Shown here: one piece after another, positions 10,203 through 22,039 of the stretch | Position numbering within the stretch: the first letter of the stretch is position 1 | How the letters are laid out: each line of letters starts with the position of its first letter | Source: Colletotrichum lupini | Taxonomy: Eukaryota > Ascomycota > Sordariomycetes > Glomerellales > Glomerellaceae | Reading direction: 5' to 3' | NCBI RefSeq assembly: GCF_023278565.1 | Contig: NC_064678.1 | Span: 310,001 to 374,000 of the forward strand | Length of the DNA: 64,000 bases | Program-made: the position numbers and the translations under genes | The notes under the pieces: generated by a model | Database searches by the model: none | Seen by the model: the letters and a program-made list of their open reading frames with translations, nothing else | What the model was told of the DNA's origin: nothing

Positions 10203-13200
10203 GCTGCCTGTGAACTCTCCCTGAACAATGTTGACGGCTATGCTTGGTTGGTAGTGGAATTAAGAAGCATCGATAGTCCACGAGGACTGGCACGTGGCAA
10301 TGTGCTTTTTCGTTCCCTTCAACGGCGGCTGATGATGGGGATAGGTGTGGGACGTCGGACGACGAAATGCATGGGAATCTAAACGCCGAGGGATGCTGTC
10401 TTTGTATATTGACGAAAACTTGGCTTTGCCAGCCTTGACTGGTCTTAGATCGAAGGGGCACCTATGCGCGGGTGTGGCTCGAGAAAGAGGCAGAAGACAG
10501 AGAGGGTGTGAGACATCAACGAGAAGGAGCTGCCCGCAAAGACTGCTACACTAGCACGCCTCGCACGCTCGAGGGACCCTCAGGTTTTCGATATTCCGTG
10601 TCTCATATGGCTTAGACGTGGAGACCACTGTGGGATCGACGAATCTATTTCCAAGGATACTGTCGATTGCCTTTGGGCAGAAAAAGCGCAATGCAGGAGC
10701 CGTGCGCGCGGTAGACTGCTCGGAATACAAGAAGACAGCTGGGCGGAACTAGCACAACGGTCGTGGCTTCTTCTCTGATGACACCCTTTGTGCAGTTTTT
10801 GTACACTTGCATGACGACCTAACGAATTGGCAAATGGGGAGTGACACCTTGTTTACTAGCGGAAAAGCCGTAGCGTGTAAGCTATGCCGGGACGGCTCCG
10901 CGTGTCGTTATGAAGGTTTAGACGAACTAACGGGCCTTCGATTCGTCATGTTAGACTACACCCGGAAGGTGGGAAAAGGAGAGGAGGGTGGCAGGCAGTG
11001 GACAGTCTGCGGTGTTGGAGGTCTGCCAGCCTAGGGACGCAACGTTATTCTCGACGCGCAGATGACGGCAATCTCCCGGCTTTGCTGGCACGCTGGCACG
11101 CTGACGGCGCATGGATTTGGCGGCACTGCATTCCTCTTGTCGCGGGCCAGGGCGGCAGGCATTCTGGGATTTCTTCCATTTTGGAGATGCGGCGATTCAG
11201 CTGCCATCGATAGAGAGACTTGCAATGTCTCAGATCACCTCCTGGCATGTGCAAATATGGAGCTGGGAGCTTGGGAGTCGGCCCCGAGTTGGAGTCGATG
11301 TCTGTGTGTCCAAGAGATAGCCCAATGATGATCGGCTGGACAGGGTGATAGGCTCGAACCCCGGGGATCCAAAGTCGTATACCGTCCCTGCTAGCCCGGG
11401 ATAGGGACCGGGGTAACTCCTGTCCGCTTCTCGGTGAAAGAGGAGACTATCGCGGGAATTTATGTCGCCAGGGTCGCGGCTGACTCGCATTTGAGAGGTA
11501 GTGGTTGTTGGCGCAATTGCCAGGCATCGGCGATCACTGCTGACGGGCAGGAAAAAGAAATTGGGCATCAAATAGACTACGAAGCATTCTGCCGGGCCGA
11601 AGACAGATATTGAATAAAGCCATGGACGAATGACCTTGACTAAACTATCTGTTCATCTGATCGGCAGACTGACTTTGGCTTCCAGAATCGGGTGAAACAG
11701 AGACAGTTCAAAGGTCCCTTTTCGTAAGACCAGCCAGATCATAGATGGCTACTTTACCCTCTTGCGTAACAGTGTGCCGACAGCGACTCGGCTACGGAAA
11801 TCATCTGACAAGATGATGATTATGACCGTATCTGTTTCCAGCAAATTTCTCGCTCTCGCACGAAAGAGGTAGTATTTTAGGACTTTGGGCGTCTCAGCCG
11901 CGCTCTCACCGGTGCCGACTACTCACTACGGAGTATGGGAGGGCAGATTCGTTATTGCAGCTCAACCGAGCAAATTCGGCGACGGCGGCCGAGCCGGTGA
12001 AGGGAGACCCACCTAAGTTCCTTGTTCTTCGCTCTCGTCGTCGAATCCAGCCTTTCCAGCTTGGCGTTGAAGGACCCTGGCACGCCTGGCAAGTCTGGCA
12101 GCCTCTTCGAAGCGTGGATCTGGTAAATCATGCCACTCAATGAATCGCATTGGTTAGAACCTGGCAGGCGAGGGTCTGAGCGTAACCACGCCGTCGGAGG
12201 GACGAGCCGGGGGGGGAAACGGGCAATGAATACTCTGCAACGCCTCTCGACTTGATTTGGACGACCGTCGATACAAAGGCCCGTTTAGCTCCGACGTTTG
12301 GCCCGACGATGGCGTGTCTTGCTACGCATTGTTTGTTCTCTTCGTACCATATTCAAGCCACAGCTGCGGCAACGAGAAATAAACTCAGGTAACCTGCTCC
12401 GCGGACAGGCTCCGGGCAGTACGGTAACTGTGTTGTCAAACGTTCTCGCGCTTATGAGAATTCAAAGAAACACGAAGGTAACACAACAATCAATGACTCG
12501 TTGATGTCCCAAGACTAGGTTAACGTCTCCAGAGAGAGGAAGCGCAGAAACACCCTCCTTTTCGAGGATACAGCAGACTCCCTGGGGATGGACAAGGAAT
12601 ATTCGCTTATTCCTCGCTGAATTCCACCGCGCGAGCCAGAATAGCCCGCTGAAACCCCTGGCATGTCCGCCTGGCGTGTCACTCGTCATCCATGGCGGGT
12701 CGATCTAACGGGCGCTGCGCCGGTGACAGCCCCTCTGTAGTGGGGTAGAAGGATCCGGTTCCTGGAGCGTGAGGGGAACAGGGCACGGCGAAGCCATAGA
12801 GATCGGTTCGACTTGTCGAGACGGTCAGGCTGTTGTTCCTGGATACTCAGCCGGAATCCATTGGCGTCAGGAATCTAATCTGCTATCATCGTGGAGGATC
12901 AGCATGCTTGCTAATTTACCCCCATGATGAGCCGTCCCACGCAACTGGTAAACTTTAGTCGTCGTCAGGTGATCCCCCTCTCCAAATCTTTGGGAGACTA
13001 GGGTTGAACTATGCAATCAAACGCAGAAATCATCGCACATTCAAAGAGTACGAATATCAACACGGAACCGATTATCTCTAACAGTTTTGCATCTTGTCAT
13101 CCATATACGGGCAGCAAGACCTCAACTCCCCTCACCCTGTTGACGAGTGAGTGAAGCATGCTGTGAGGGATTACGTATTCACATTACCACAGACCCGCCC

Positions 13201-13318
13201 AGCTCCGTCGCGACCCATTCTAGTGCAGCAAATTGCACCAGACTCTTGAATCTTGCACCATCATTTCCACAACGTTTCCGGTGAAATCAACCATTCGCAA
13301 GGCAGATCTTGTGATTCT
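10203..13318. other. 3.1 kb intergenic region, no supported gene
   Basis: Only short, motif-free open frames occur on both strands. Base composition is ordinary, unlike the AT-rich element further right, so it is not an evident RIP-degraded repeat. The first part presumably holds the promoter of the rhodopsin-domain gene. Confidence 0.5.
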
Positions 13319-13390
13319 GGCTGGCTGGCCAAATGGTAAGGCGTCGGACTCCTAATCCGAAGATTCTGGGTTCGAGTCCCCGGTTGGTCG
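13319..13390 (+). tRNA. tRNA-Arg (anticodon CCU), intronless
   Basis: The D-stem GCC/GGC flanks AAATGGTAA. The anticodon stem TCGGA/TCCGA (13344-13348 with 13356-13360) is perfect and encloses the loop CTCCTAA, placing anticodon CCT at 13351-13353. The T-loop is TTCGAGT. The acceptor GGCTGGC/GTTGGTC pairs only by accepting four G-U wobbles, and the T-stem has one mismatch (T-C), so a weakened or pseudogenised copy is possible. A minus-strand open frame across it is a shadow of the tRNA. Confidence 0.7.
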
Positions 13391-13665
13391 TTCATGATGT
13401 ATTCCCAGCAGCATGACCTTTTTGCTGCACAAGCTCGCCTTATCGTAGACCACCATCTTACTTTGTCGGTGTGCTTCTTCTTTCCTTCTGTGACTTTATA
13501 GGTGTCAGCTGTACTCGTCTGTGTGCTGAGGTTCTTGCTGAAAAACAAATCTTCTTTGGGTCTTTATATGACCACGGCTCTTGGATTTTGTCCCACTCAC
13601 GTGGTATTGACTCCCGTGGTATTATCAAGTTTGTTTATTTCTTTTGTAACATCAAAGCCCAAACA

Positions 13666-14247
13666 TTACTGGGCAACAAAACTGCCCAGATAGTCGGCCT
13701 TTCCAACCGGAACACCCTTGGATCTCAGAATCGCGTATCCTGCATTCAAGTGGAAGAAGAAGTTTGGAACTCCGTGGCTCAAAGCTGCCTCCTTCGCGGT
13801 AACCTTCAACGTCTTGCCACCAAAGATAGGCCTTGAATAATGTTAGATATCTCTTCTGTATTCTGTCTCGTTTCATGGAACAAGCACTCACAAGTCGACT
13901 TGCGAGTCAGCCTTGGCGTTAACAGTCGCCGCATCGACCTTGCTCAGGAGCTCCAGAGCATCCTTGATACGCTTGTGGAGATCCGCGATAGTCTTCTCCG
14001 TGTTCTCGTACGGCTCCAACTCAACACCGGTCAGACGGCTGATGTTGGTCTTGACAGTCTTTGTCGCATTCTGGACCTGGAAAGTGAGGGGGAGTTGGTC
14101 CTCAACAAGACGAGCCTCTGGGTAAGTGTTGACATCCACATTGTTGGCCTTGGCATGCTCCTCAGCCTTTGTCAGGATGTGATCAAAGGTCTTGAGGCCC
14201 TTGGTGAAAGTGGGAATGACTGCGTCGTAGACGGTGACTGATGCCAT
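13666..14247 (-). CDS. DUF1993 family protein
   Basis: Small soluble protein of 173 aa in the DUF1993 family (DinB-like helical fold), function unknown. Exons are 14247-13892 and 13831-13666; the 60-nt intron has donor GTGAGT and branch CTAAC. The C-terminal block LSHGVPNFFFHLNAGYAILR followed by GVPVGKADYLG is the family hallmark, and the length equals the usual 165-175 aa. No signal peptide or membrane helix is seen. It sits about 200 bp left of the copia element and is intact, so RIP did not destroy it. Confidence 0.9.
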
Positions 14248-14455
14248 TTTGTCGATGCTTCGATGTTAAGATGAGGGGAAATTGAGGAGAAGGCCGGAAG
14301 TCTCGGGAAACAGAGCGGGAGGTTTTTATAAGAGTTGATAGAGTTCAATCGTCTGTGTGACCGGCTTCGAAACATTGATCATGAAACGGATCTTCAGGCC
14401 GTCTTATATAATTATGTAGATCAACAAAGCGGTACATCACGGATTGGTAAGTTAA

Positions 14456-14632
14456 TGTCACGTAACAGGGATAGTAATCGCACCTTACAAAGTGCCCGTT
14501 ACGTACTAAATTACGTATCTATCTCAGATATCGTGTATATAGACCTTCTCCTTTTGTCTATTTCTACTTTAATAGTTAAGCCACTTTTACTATACTCCGT
14601 ATGCCTATTACTACGTACTATAACTCGTAATA
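14456..14632 (+). repeat. 5' LTR of copia element
   Basis: A 177-bp LTR starting TGTCACGTAACAGGG and ending CTCGTAATA, the mutated form of CTCGTGACA in the other LTR. Differences from the 3' LTR are C/T or G/A transitions plus one 2-nt length difference. The outer part keeps C in CGCACC where the 3' LTR has T. Confidence 0.92.
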
Positions 14633-14749
14633 GTTATAAGCCTAGCTCTTAATTAAGACCCTATATTATAATAACGCACTTATTAATACGATTCTTACGA
14701 TCTCTTTAAGATAACCGACTTACTTATACTTACTTTGGCCTAAGCTAAA

Positions 14750-17700
14750 CTAACTAACTATAATAGTTAGATTAAATAGTTTAACGTACTTTGCGCTATA
14801 AGTAAGGGCATTGGGGTTTAAAAGTACGTCGACCTAGACGCTCTAAATTCCGACGCATTCCTTAACCCCTCTATAGCGCTCACTTCGCCTTTAGAATTTA
14901 AATAATTAGTCGCGACCTATAATAAAGAAGAACTACGAGCTTACTAAGCCCGTTATAAGGCGTTTAAAAATAACTAAAGAAACTAAAAAATCCTCCGCTA
15001 GTAATTTCTAAATATAATTCCTAATACGAACCTTTCGACTTCTTTAAGCACGAGTAACTTATAGAACTAAGCCGGGTTTCTTTTTATAAAGCTAGCTATA
15101 CTACCTATTTTATATAAATAAATCTATCCCTATACCATACCTATAAAGAGGATCTATATACTTAAAAGTATTTAAAAATAATAAGAGCTCGATACTAAAT
15201 ATAAGTAACTTATAGCTTACGAACGTAATATTATTAATACGTATATTAAAGTCCTCGCTTAGTAGTTAGTAAAATTAGTTAACGCTATACTATACGAATA
15301 CGTATTCTAAAAAGTTATTAAGAACGGCGCTAAGTTTAGTATATAGCGAATCGTTAGATATTTAAAATAAGAATTTACGCCCCCCGAACTAATAATAAGG
15401 AATATAGTTCGAGAGGAATATTAATAAGCCCTTAATAAAGCGAGGACCGGAATTAACCCCTAACGCTAATATAAGGAGTAGTAATCCGCTTACCTCCGAG
15501 CTAAAACGTACGATATTTTAAAAATTAATAAAAAGATCGCCGTACTTAACTTCTTAGTTATAGTTAAGTCTAAACTTAACCTTATATAAGGCTAACGCAT
15601 ATATAAGACCTTTAGCGAATTAATAGCCTTCGGAACGCACATAAGGACCCTCGAGGAGATTATATATATATTTAGCTTAGTAACCTAGGACGTATATACT
15701 AAACGACCTTTAGGTTAAGGAGGGGCTTATTTTACTTTTACTAAACGCTCTAACTTAGTTAACGACGTAAATAATAAGGGTAACGTTATATACCCTTATA
15801 ATTATATATACCTATAGCGCCCTACGGCGTACTAAAAATTAGAATGGGCACTTATAGGCCGAAACGCTAGTAAGTTATTAATACGAATACTAAGGAGCTA
15901 TATAAAAGAAGTCCTCGCCGCTATTAAATTAAATAAGTAAAAATCACTCCACGGTGAGCTTAAAAAAGCTAGTTAGCTAAGGAACGATAGAACCCCTAAG
16001 AAACCTAGGTTTTTAAAAGGATCCTCTAACTAACTTATAGCGAGCTTATTAATAAACTAGGACGAGGGCTACGTAGTCGCTATACTTATAAAAAGTCAGG
16101 ACTTAGAAATAAACGCAATCTTTAGTACCCCTATAAGTAGCGCTTACCCCCTTTCTTAGAGTACGGTAATAGATAGCTATAAAATAATATATCTAGTTAA
16201 CAATAAGAGCCTATTTAAACCCGAGAGTTGCGTACTATTAAGTAATAAAAACTACGTTAAATTAAGAACTACTATACTATCTATTACCGCACGCAGCACT
16301 CGTATTATAAAGGGCGTTTTAAACGGACCTAAGGGAAAGTAAACTTATAATTTAAAGCTCTAGAACGTCGCTTATATCGAGGGATTCTATATTAATATAG
16401 TCTTAAAGACTTTACTAAATAGAAGCGCACTCTAATACTGCGGTTTAAATTATACTTTATAATAGGGAACGCTTTATAAGAGTATTATTAAAAAGTAGCT
16501 TATCTAAAAGAATAATCTAGTCTTCTTCGAATATAAGCTCTTCTAATCCTATCCTTCTTCCGTAAACCTTAAGCGTGTCCTATAGAGCCTAGCTAGTATT
16601 ATATTACTAATTAGCTATAAAAAATTCCGTCGCTTATATTAACGTACTTATAAGAGGTCTAATAGCGCGCTCCTCTAGTACCTTAAAATAGGTTATTTCG
16701 GACCCAATACTCTTCGTTAATTACTATATAAGACTCGAGGTATGCGTATTAAACCTCTATTATAAGTTAAGTATAAAGTATATATATTATCCGAAGCTAA
16801 GATAGTAGTTTTAAGAGGACTACCCTCGAGAAGAGCCTTACGGCTATAGTACTATATATACTAGGATCTCTTTTATTTCGAACTATTTCTTAGTAAACGA
16901 TAATATATATTTATAGCTTCTAACGAATATAGTAAGTAGCTTAGGGGGTTCCCTTTAAGGATAAAAATAGAAGAGGAAGTACTTTTTATATTATAGAGCC
17001 TCGAGGTAACGATTCGTCGTTAAAAAGGGACTCTAATCTACTTTTTTAAAAGTAATAATAAGACCGCTCTCTTAACCGTAAACGTTAGATACGTATATAA
17101 AACGTAGTATAGCGAGCTAGGAATCGGAATAGAACTTCTACTTCTATATATAAAGGAACCCGTAAGTAATACTAAAAGAGTAGGTTAACTCGTAATTACT
17201 AAAGCTCGTAAAATATGCCTTTTTACGAACCTCCTTATAAATCTATAAAACGAAATAGTACTAGCGGTAATTTTTATCTATAATATTACCTTACGGGAGG
17301 CTAATAAAGGAGATTCGCTTATTATAATAGAAATTAATTAATAAAAGCGGTATTAACGCTAGTAATAAACGGGTTACTAAGTGCGGGATTCTAAACTAGT
17401 TACCCCGTATCTTAGTAGCCTCTACGTATATAGCTACTAAGTATACCCTTTTTATAAAGATCGTAAGAGGGGCATATATTAAAAAGAGTTTAAAGTACTT
17501 CCCCGCGGGCATATAGGATACTTAGTTAGATATATACTAAAAACGCATAACTTATATAAGGTCTAAGTACCCGCGCTCGAGTAAGTATTTATTATAAAGA
17601 ATATTAAGTTTAATAAAGAAGTCTTTTATAATCCCGCACACGAGGAATAAGCTATCGTAAGTAAGTAAGTAAATTTAGTAATCTAAGAGATATAAGAACT

Positions 17701-20030
17701 TTTTAATACTAATAATAAGTTAATTCGAGCACTCGGGGAAGTAGATCTAGACTTTAGAAATACTAATATTTAAGATAACTCTATAGTTAAGAATAGTATT
17801 ATTATTAGATTTTTAACTATTTAGGACGCTAAGTAACCGATAGACGTACTCTAGGGTATAGTAAATAAGGCTAAAGAGGCTAATATAGTCTTATTATTAT
17901 TACTAACCCCTAAGATAACCCCCTTATATAAGCTCGGGGGTAGGGGTAAAAAAGGGGATATAATAACCGGGTTATAAACGGCTCTGCGTAGTTTATAGTC
18001 CTCCTTACGAGCGCTTATATATACTACGGAGGTTCTCAAGCTTTTAATTCCTAACGGCTCTTAGTAAAACGCTAGAGTACGTAGTAAATAAAGTACTAAT
18101 CATAAAAAAGTAATTCCTAATACTAAAATTAACGTTAATAAGGAACCCTTATAACAAACCTTTATTATTATATAAGAATAGAGCTTATAAGAACTACCTT
18201 ATCGAGTACTAAGTAAAGCTCCGTTAGGTCCTAGATATTTAAACCGGGCCCGTAGACCTCTATAACGCTTCAATAATAATATCTTCGCGACGCTCTTATA
18301 TTTAAATATAAGAGACGGCGATTACTATAACCGTCTCTAGGACTGCTTTTTCTCTACTTTTATACCTAATTAGCAAAAAGCTATAGAGGAAAATAGTATA
18401 GGATATATAATACTCTATTAAGTAGTAAAAGGAGCAGTTTATAAGACCTACCTAGAGCGCTCTAGAGGAGTTTAGAAACTACGACTTATTAAAGTTAACT
18501 TTTAAAACTTACTAAAGAAGTTTAGTAATATTAAATATCTCTTATTATAATTATAGAAGTTACTTAGGGATGCTATAGACGTAAAAATAAAAAAGCTAAG
18601 GGATATTAATATATAGGAAGAGGTCGACCGTAATCCTAAATAAGGGATCCTATTTTTATTAAAGTAGGTATATACTTATAAGTACGACGTTAATAACGAG
18701 GTTAGTAAGGTAAAAGTACGTATATATATAAGGGGGGATATATAACTACTTAACCCCTTATAAAATACGTACGCTTCGACGCTCGCCGCAAAGGCCTTTA
18801 GGCTTATAATAATAATAACTACCTAATTCGACCTTAAGGTAGATTAATATAATACTATTAACGCATTCCTTAATACGCCTCTTAAGAGCGAGAAGCTAGT
18901 AATTATTAAACTCCTAGAGGGATATAAGGTTACTAACAAAGTAAGTAAACTCTAACGCGCTCTATATAGCCTCTAAGACTTACTAATTCTCTAGTTCTAA
19001 ACTTTTATTTTTATACTCCGTAGTATAAATATAATATATAGCTACGAGGAGATCTATATTTACTAAACTATAAATAAGAAGGTAATATTAGTATTCTACG
19101 TCGATAACTTTATTATTTTATACTATTAAGACGACCGAAAGGCAGCTTAGGGGATCGTTAATAGTATAAAAGAATATATTAACCTTAAGGAGAATAGACC
19201 GATTAATTACTTCCTCGGAGTGCGGATTTTATAAAACCGTACTGCTCGCAAAGTTTACCTTATTTACGACGTATATATCGAGCAAGTTACTAAGCGCTTC
19301 GACCTTATAGATTTACTATATCTAGCTACCCCTCTTCCTTAAGAAGAGTTTAAACTAAACGAGGGGTAAGTAATAAAAAAGGAAATAAAGAGCTATTAAA
19401 AGAAGGTTAGGAGTGTGCTTTATATAGCTATTATAATTAAACTAGACGTCGCTTTTACTTACTCGTAATTATTACGGTTCCTAACTAACCTAAGCGTAAC
19501 TTATATTAAAGTAATTAACTACTATATCCGATATTTCTATATAACGAGATATCTTGCGCTCTATTATAGTAGTATACTAAGTGCGCAATTATTATTTTTA
19601 ACTAGAAATACTAGCTTCGTAAATAATAAGGTAATACGATAATTATCTTAGGGATATATAATATTCCTTTTTAGCGGCCTAATTTAATAAAAATTAGTAC
19701 GCTAAGTAATGGTTACGACGTTAACTACCGAAGCTAAGCTTTTTTACCTTAAGGAAACCGCAAAAGAGACTATAGCTCTAAAGCGCCTTTTTAAGGATAT
19801 TACCCTTAACCTAAGAGAAGTATAGTTAGTTAACTACGATAATTAGTAAACGATTCGACTCGTCGTAGGGGAAGGAGAAAGAATAGCTACTTAACTTCGC
19901 TATATCGATATATAAAATATATAGCTAAGATAAGAGCACGCTAAAAGTAACTTCGAGGTTACTTATATATTAATAAAAGATATACTAGTAAATAGACTTA
20001 TTAAAAACCTTTTATAAGCTAAGTTCGAAT
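14750..20030 (+). pseudogene. gag-pol remnant of the copia element
   Basis: No intact frame survives, but landmarks read through stops. The gag-pre-integrase block LQNVAYIEGFYINIV lies near 16360. An integrase motif near 17050 reads KSNNKTA where active elements have RSDNGTE. The RT catalytic box near 19097 reads YVDN in place of YVDD. The RNase H box near 19724 reads TEAK in place of TEAE. Each replacement is a G-to-A change of the kind RIP makes on the coding strand. The element cannot encode active enzymes. Confidence 0.85.
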
Positions 20031-21855
20031 ATTTCTATATACTTTTTAACCTCTACGATATATAAGAAGCTATTATAAATAGCTAAAATAGTTAAAAATA
20101 ATTAATTTAGGCCACGCTTAGAAAAACTTAATACCTAAAAGTAAACGATAAACGGAACTTAGAATACGGCCCGGAGGCCTAAAATAAATAAAATAACCTT
20201 ACCCCATAGGGTATATATATATAGAAATAAGACCTAGGCTTATGCTTATTATTTAAACTCTTAGTTTACGAAGTACGTAATTACTAAGAATATAGCGTTA
20301 TTAAAGAGGAGAGTTAATATACGTACTAAGAAACGCGTCTTATATACTTCGAAGTTTATAAAACTAAGAGTAATAGGGGTAGTAGGGGGTATAAGAGCTG
20401 GAACGACCGTTAGGTTAACGACCTAAGGTATAGAAGCGGGCGGCGTAATAAGAAGTTAGTTATAAACGACTATAATAAGTACGAGAGAGGACCGGGGGCG
20501 CGCGTTAAGAAAGTCCTTTATATATAAGCCGATATAGTTTTTATATATCCTTTAGTTATTATATATCTAACGGACGATACTACGGAGCTTAGTAATATCC
20601 TACTAAAACTATAGTTAGAAATGCGCTTCTTAACAATAAAAAAGGATAATATACTTACGAGAGAGGGAGCGCTACTTATAATAGCCTTAGTAAGGGCCCA
20701 GGCTATCGGCTATAAGACGACCGGTATATTAATATACCCTTTAGCTAAACGGCTATTAAAATAGTACGTATACTAGCTACTACTTTTTATAAAATAATAA
20801 CTATTATCCTTAGTATTAATATACTAAAAGGCTACTTTAAAATAGGGTAAGTACTAGATCTCCCGTTCCTTAAAAGCCTCTTTTTTAAGCTTCTTAGGGA
20901 CTAAGTACACGTTAAATAAGCCTAGAATAGTAAAAAAAACTATACTTACCGCGGGGGGTACCTTAGCTTCTTAGCGTTCTTTTTTACTTCTTACCGCCCT
21001 TTTAAAAAGAACTAGCCTTACGTTTTTTAAACCCTAAAATAATATTAAATATAAACTCTTAAGATAATAAATATACGATATACCCTTTTTAAAGGGCTTA
21101 TTATCTAAACTAATCTTATTCTTACTCTTAGACTCCGAGGGGAGGATAAGTAAAAGCCCGTTAGAGCTCTTATTATTATTATTTATTTTATTATTACCCT
21201 TATTATAGCTACTAAAGAGAGCCTCGAACTTAATAAAGTCCTCGGTATCTTAACTAGTAGCCTCGATATCCTCTTAACTAAGGAGGGAGAGCTTAGTAGC
21301 CGGGCCTTAATAAGTAAATAAGAGGTCGTAAAGGGGGGTAATAACTTAAAGGGGCTCGTTAGTATTATTACCTATTTAAACTCTTAGTAAACCGTATAAT
21401 ACGTATATAAGAGGTATTATAAAAATTACGCAAAACTTACTATTACTTCTAGATATATTAAATATTTATATTTAAAATAAAATTAATAAACGATTTGACG
21501 GCGTAGGCACGCGCGCGTAGTAAACGAGGGTACTTATAATAACTATAAAAAGTTAAAAAAAAAAAGAAAAATAATAGCTAAGTAACGCTATAAGAATTTA
21601 GATATATGTAAGGCGGCTAAGTAGCCTCGCCCTTAGTAATTTATATACTAAAAGTAGTAGAATACGCACTATTCTAAGTTAGGATTCTATTTACTTTAAA
21701 TAAAGGGATATATTTATAATAAACGCAGCTTAAAAGACACGTATCCCTTGCGCTTAATTTTTATTTATTTATATTCGACTAAATTAGGCCTTTATAAAAG
21801 TATTTAAAAATTCTATCTTAAGCATAATAGCTCCCTAGCGGTAGTAATTAGGGGG
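20031..21855. other. unassigned 1.8 kb between RNase H and 3' LTR of the element
   Basis: Same RIP texture as the rest of the element. After allowing for RIP stops, both strands can be read for long distances. The antisense reading around 21300-21000 is polar and Asn/Lys/Ser-rich and looks more protein-like than the Leu-rich sense reading. No known domain is recognised. The last bases, TTAGGGGG at 21848-21855, can serve as the polypurine tract. Confidence 0.5.
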
Positions 21856-22034
21856 TGTATTACGTAATAGGGATAGTAATCGTACCTTATAAAGTGCCCG
21901 TTACGTGCTAAATCACGTATCTATCTCAGATATCGTGTATATAGACCTTCTCCTTTTGTCTATTTCCACTTTAATAGTTAAGCCACTTTTACCACACTCC
22001 GTATGCCCATTGCTGCGTGCCATAACTCGTGACA
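21856..22034 (+). repeat. 3' LTR of copia element
   Basis: A 179-bp LTR starting TGTATTACGTAATAGGG and ending CTCGTGACA, followed by the target duplication GTTAA. Its right half retains many C and G bases (for example CCCATTGCTGCGTGCC) where the 5' LTR has T and A. Confidence 0.92.
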
Positions 22035-22039
22035 GTTAA

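Larger units (their letters stand above)
14456..22034 (+). mobile_element. Ty1/copia LTR retrotransposon, full length, heavily RIP-degraded
   Basis: A 7579-bp element bounded by near-identical LTRs and flanked by the 5-bp duplication GTTAA (14451-14455 and 22035-22039). The interior is extremely AT-rich, dominated by TA steps with almost no CA or TG, and stops occur in every frame. That pattern is the signature of repeat-induced point mutation (CpA to TpA). Reading through TAA/TAG stops on the plus strand recovers copia order: gag-like region, gag-pre-integrase, integrase, reverse transcriptase, RNase H. RNase H after RT, with integrase before RT, makes it copia and not gypsy. About 1.8 kb between RNase H and the 3' LTR is unassigned. 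Confidence 0.93.

Noticed and set aside
11342..11385. GGGGTTCGAGCC box on the minus strand resembling a tRNA T-arm
   Set aside because: No D-arm, anticodon arm or acceptor stem around it.
13261..13548. 95-codon minus-strand frame containing DQPGTRTQNLRIRSP
   Set aside because: This peptide is the reverse translation of the tRNA-Arg gene and is a known kind of annotation artefact.
14335..14652. 105-codon frame crossing the 5' LTR
   Set aside because: It spans the insertion boundary and consists partly of LTR sequence.
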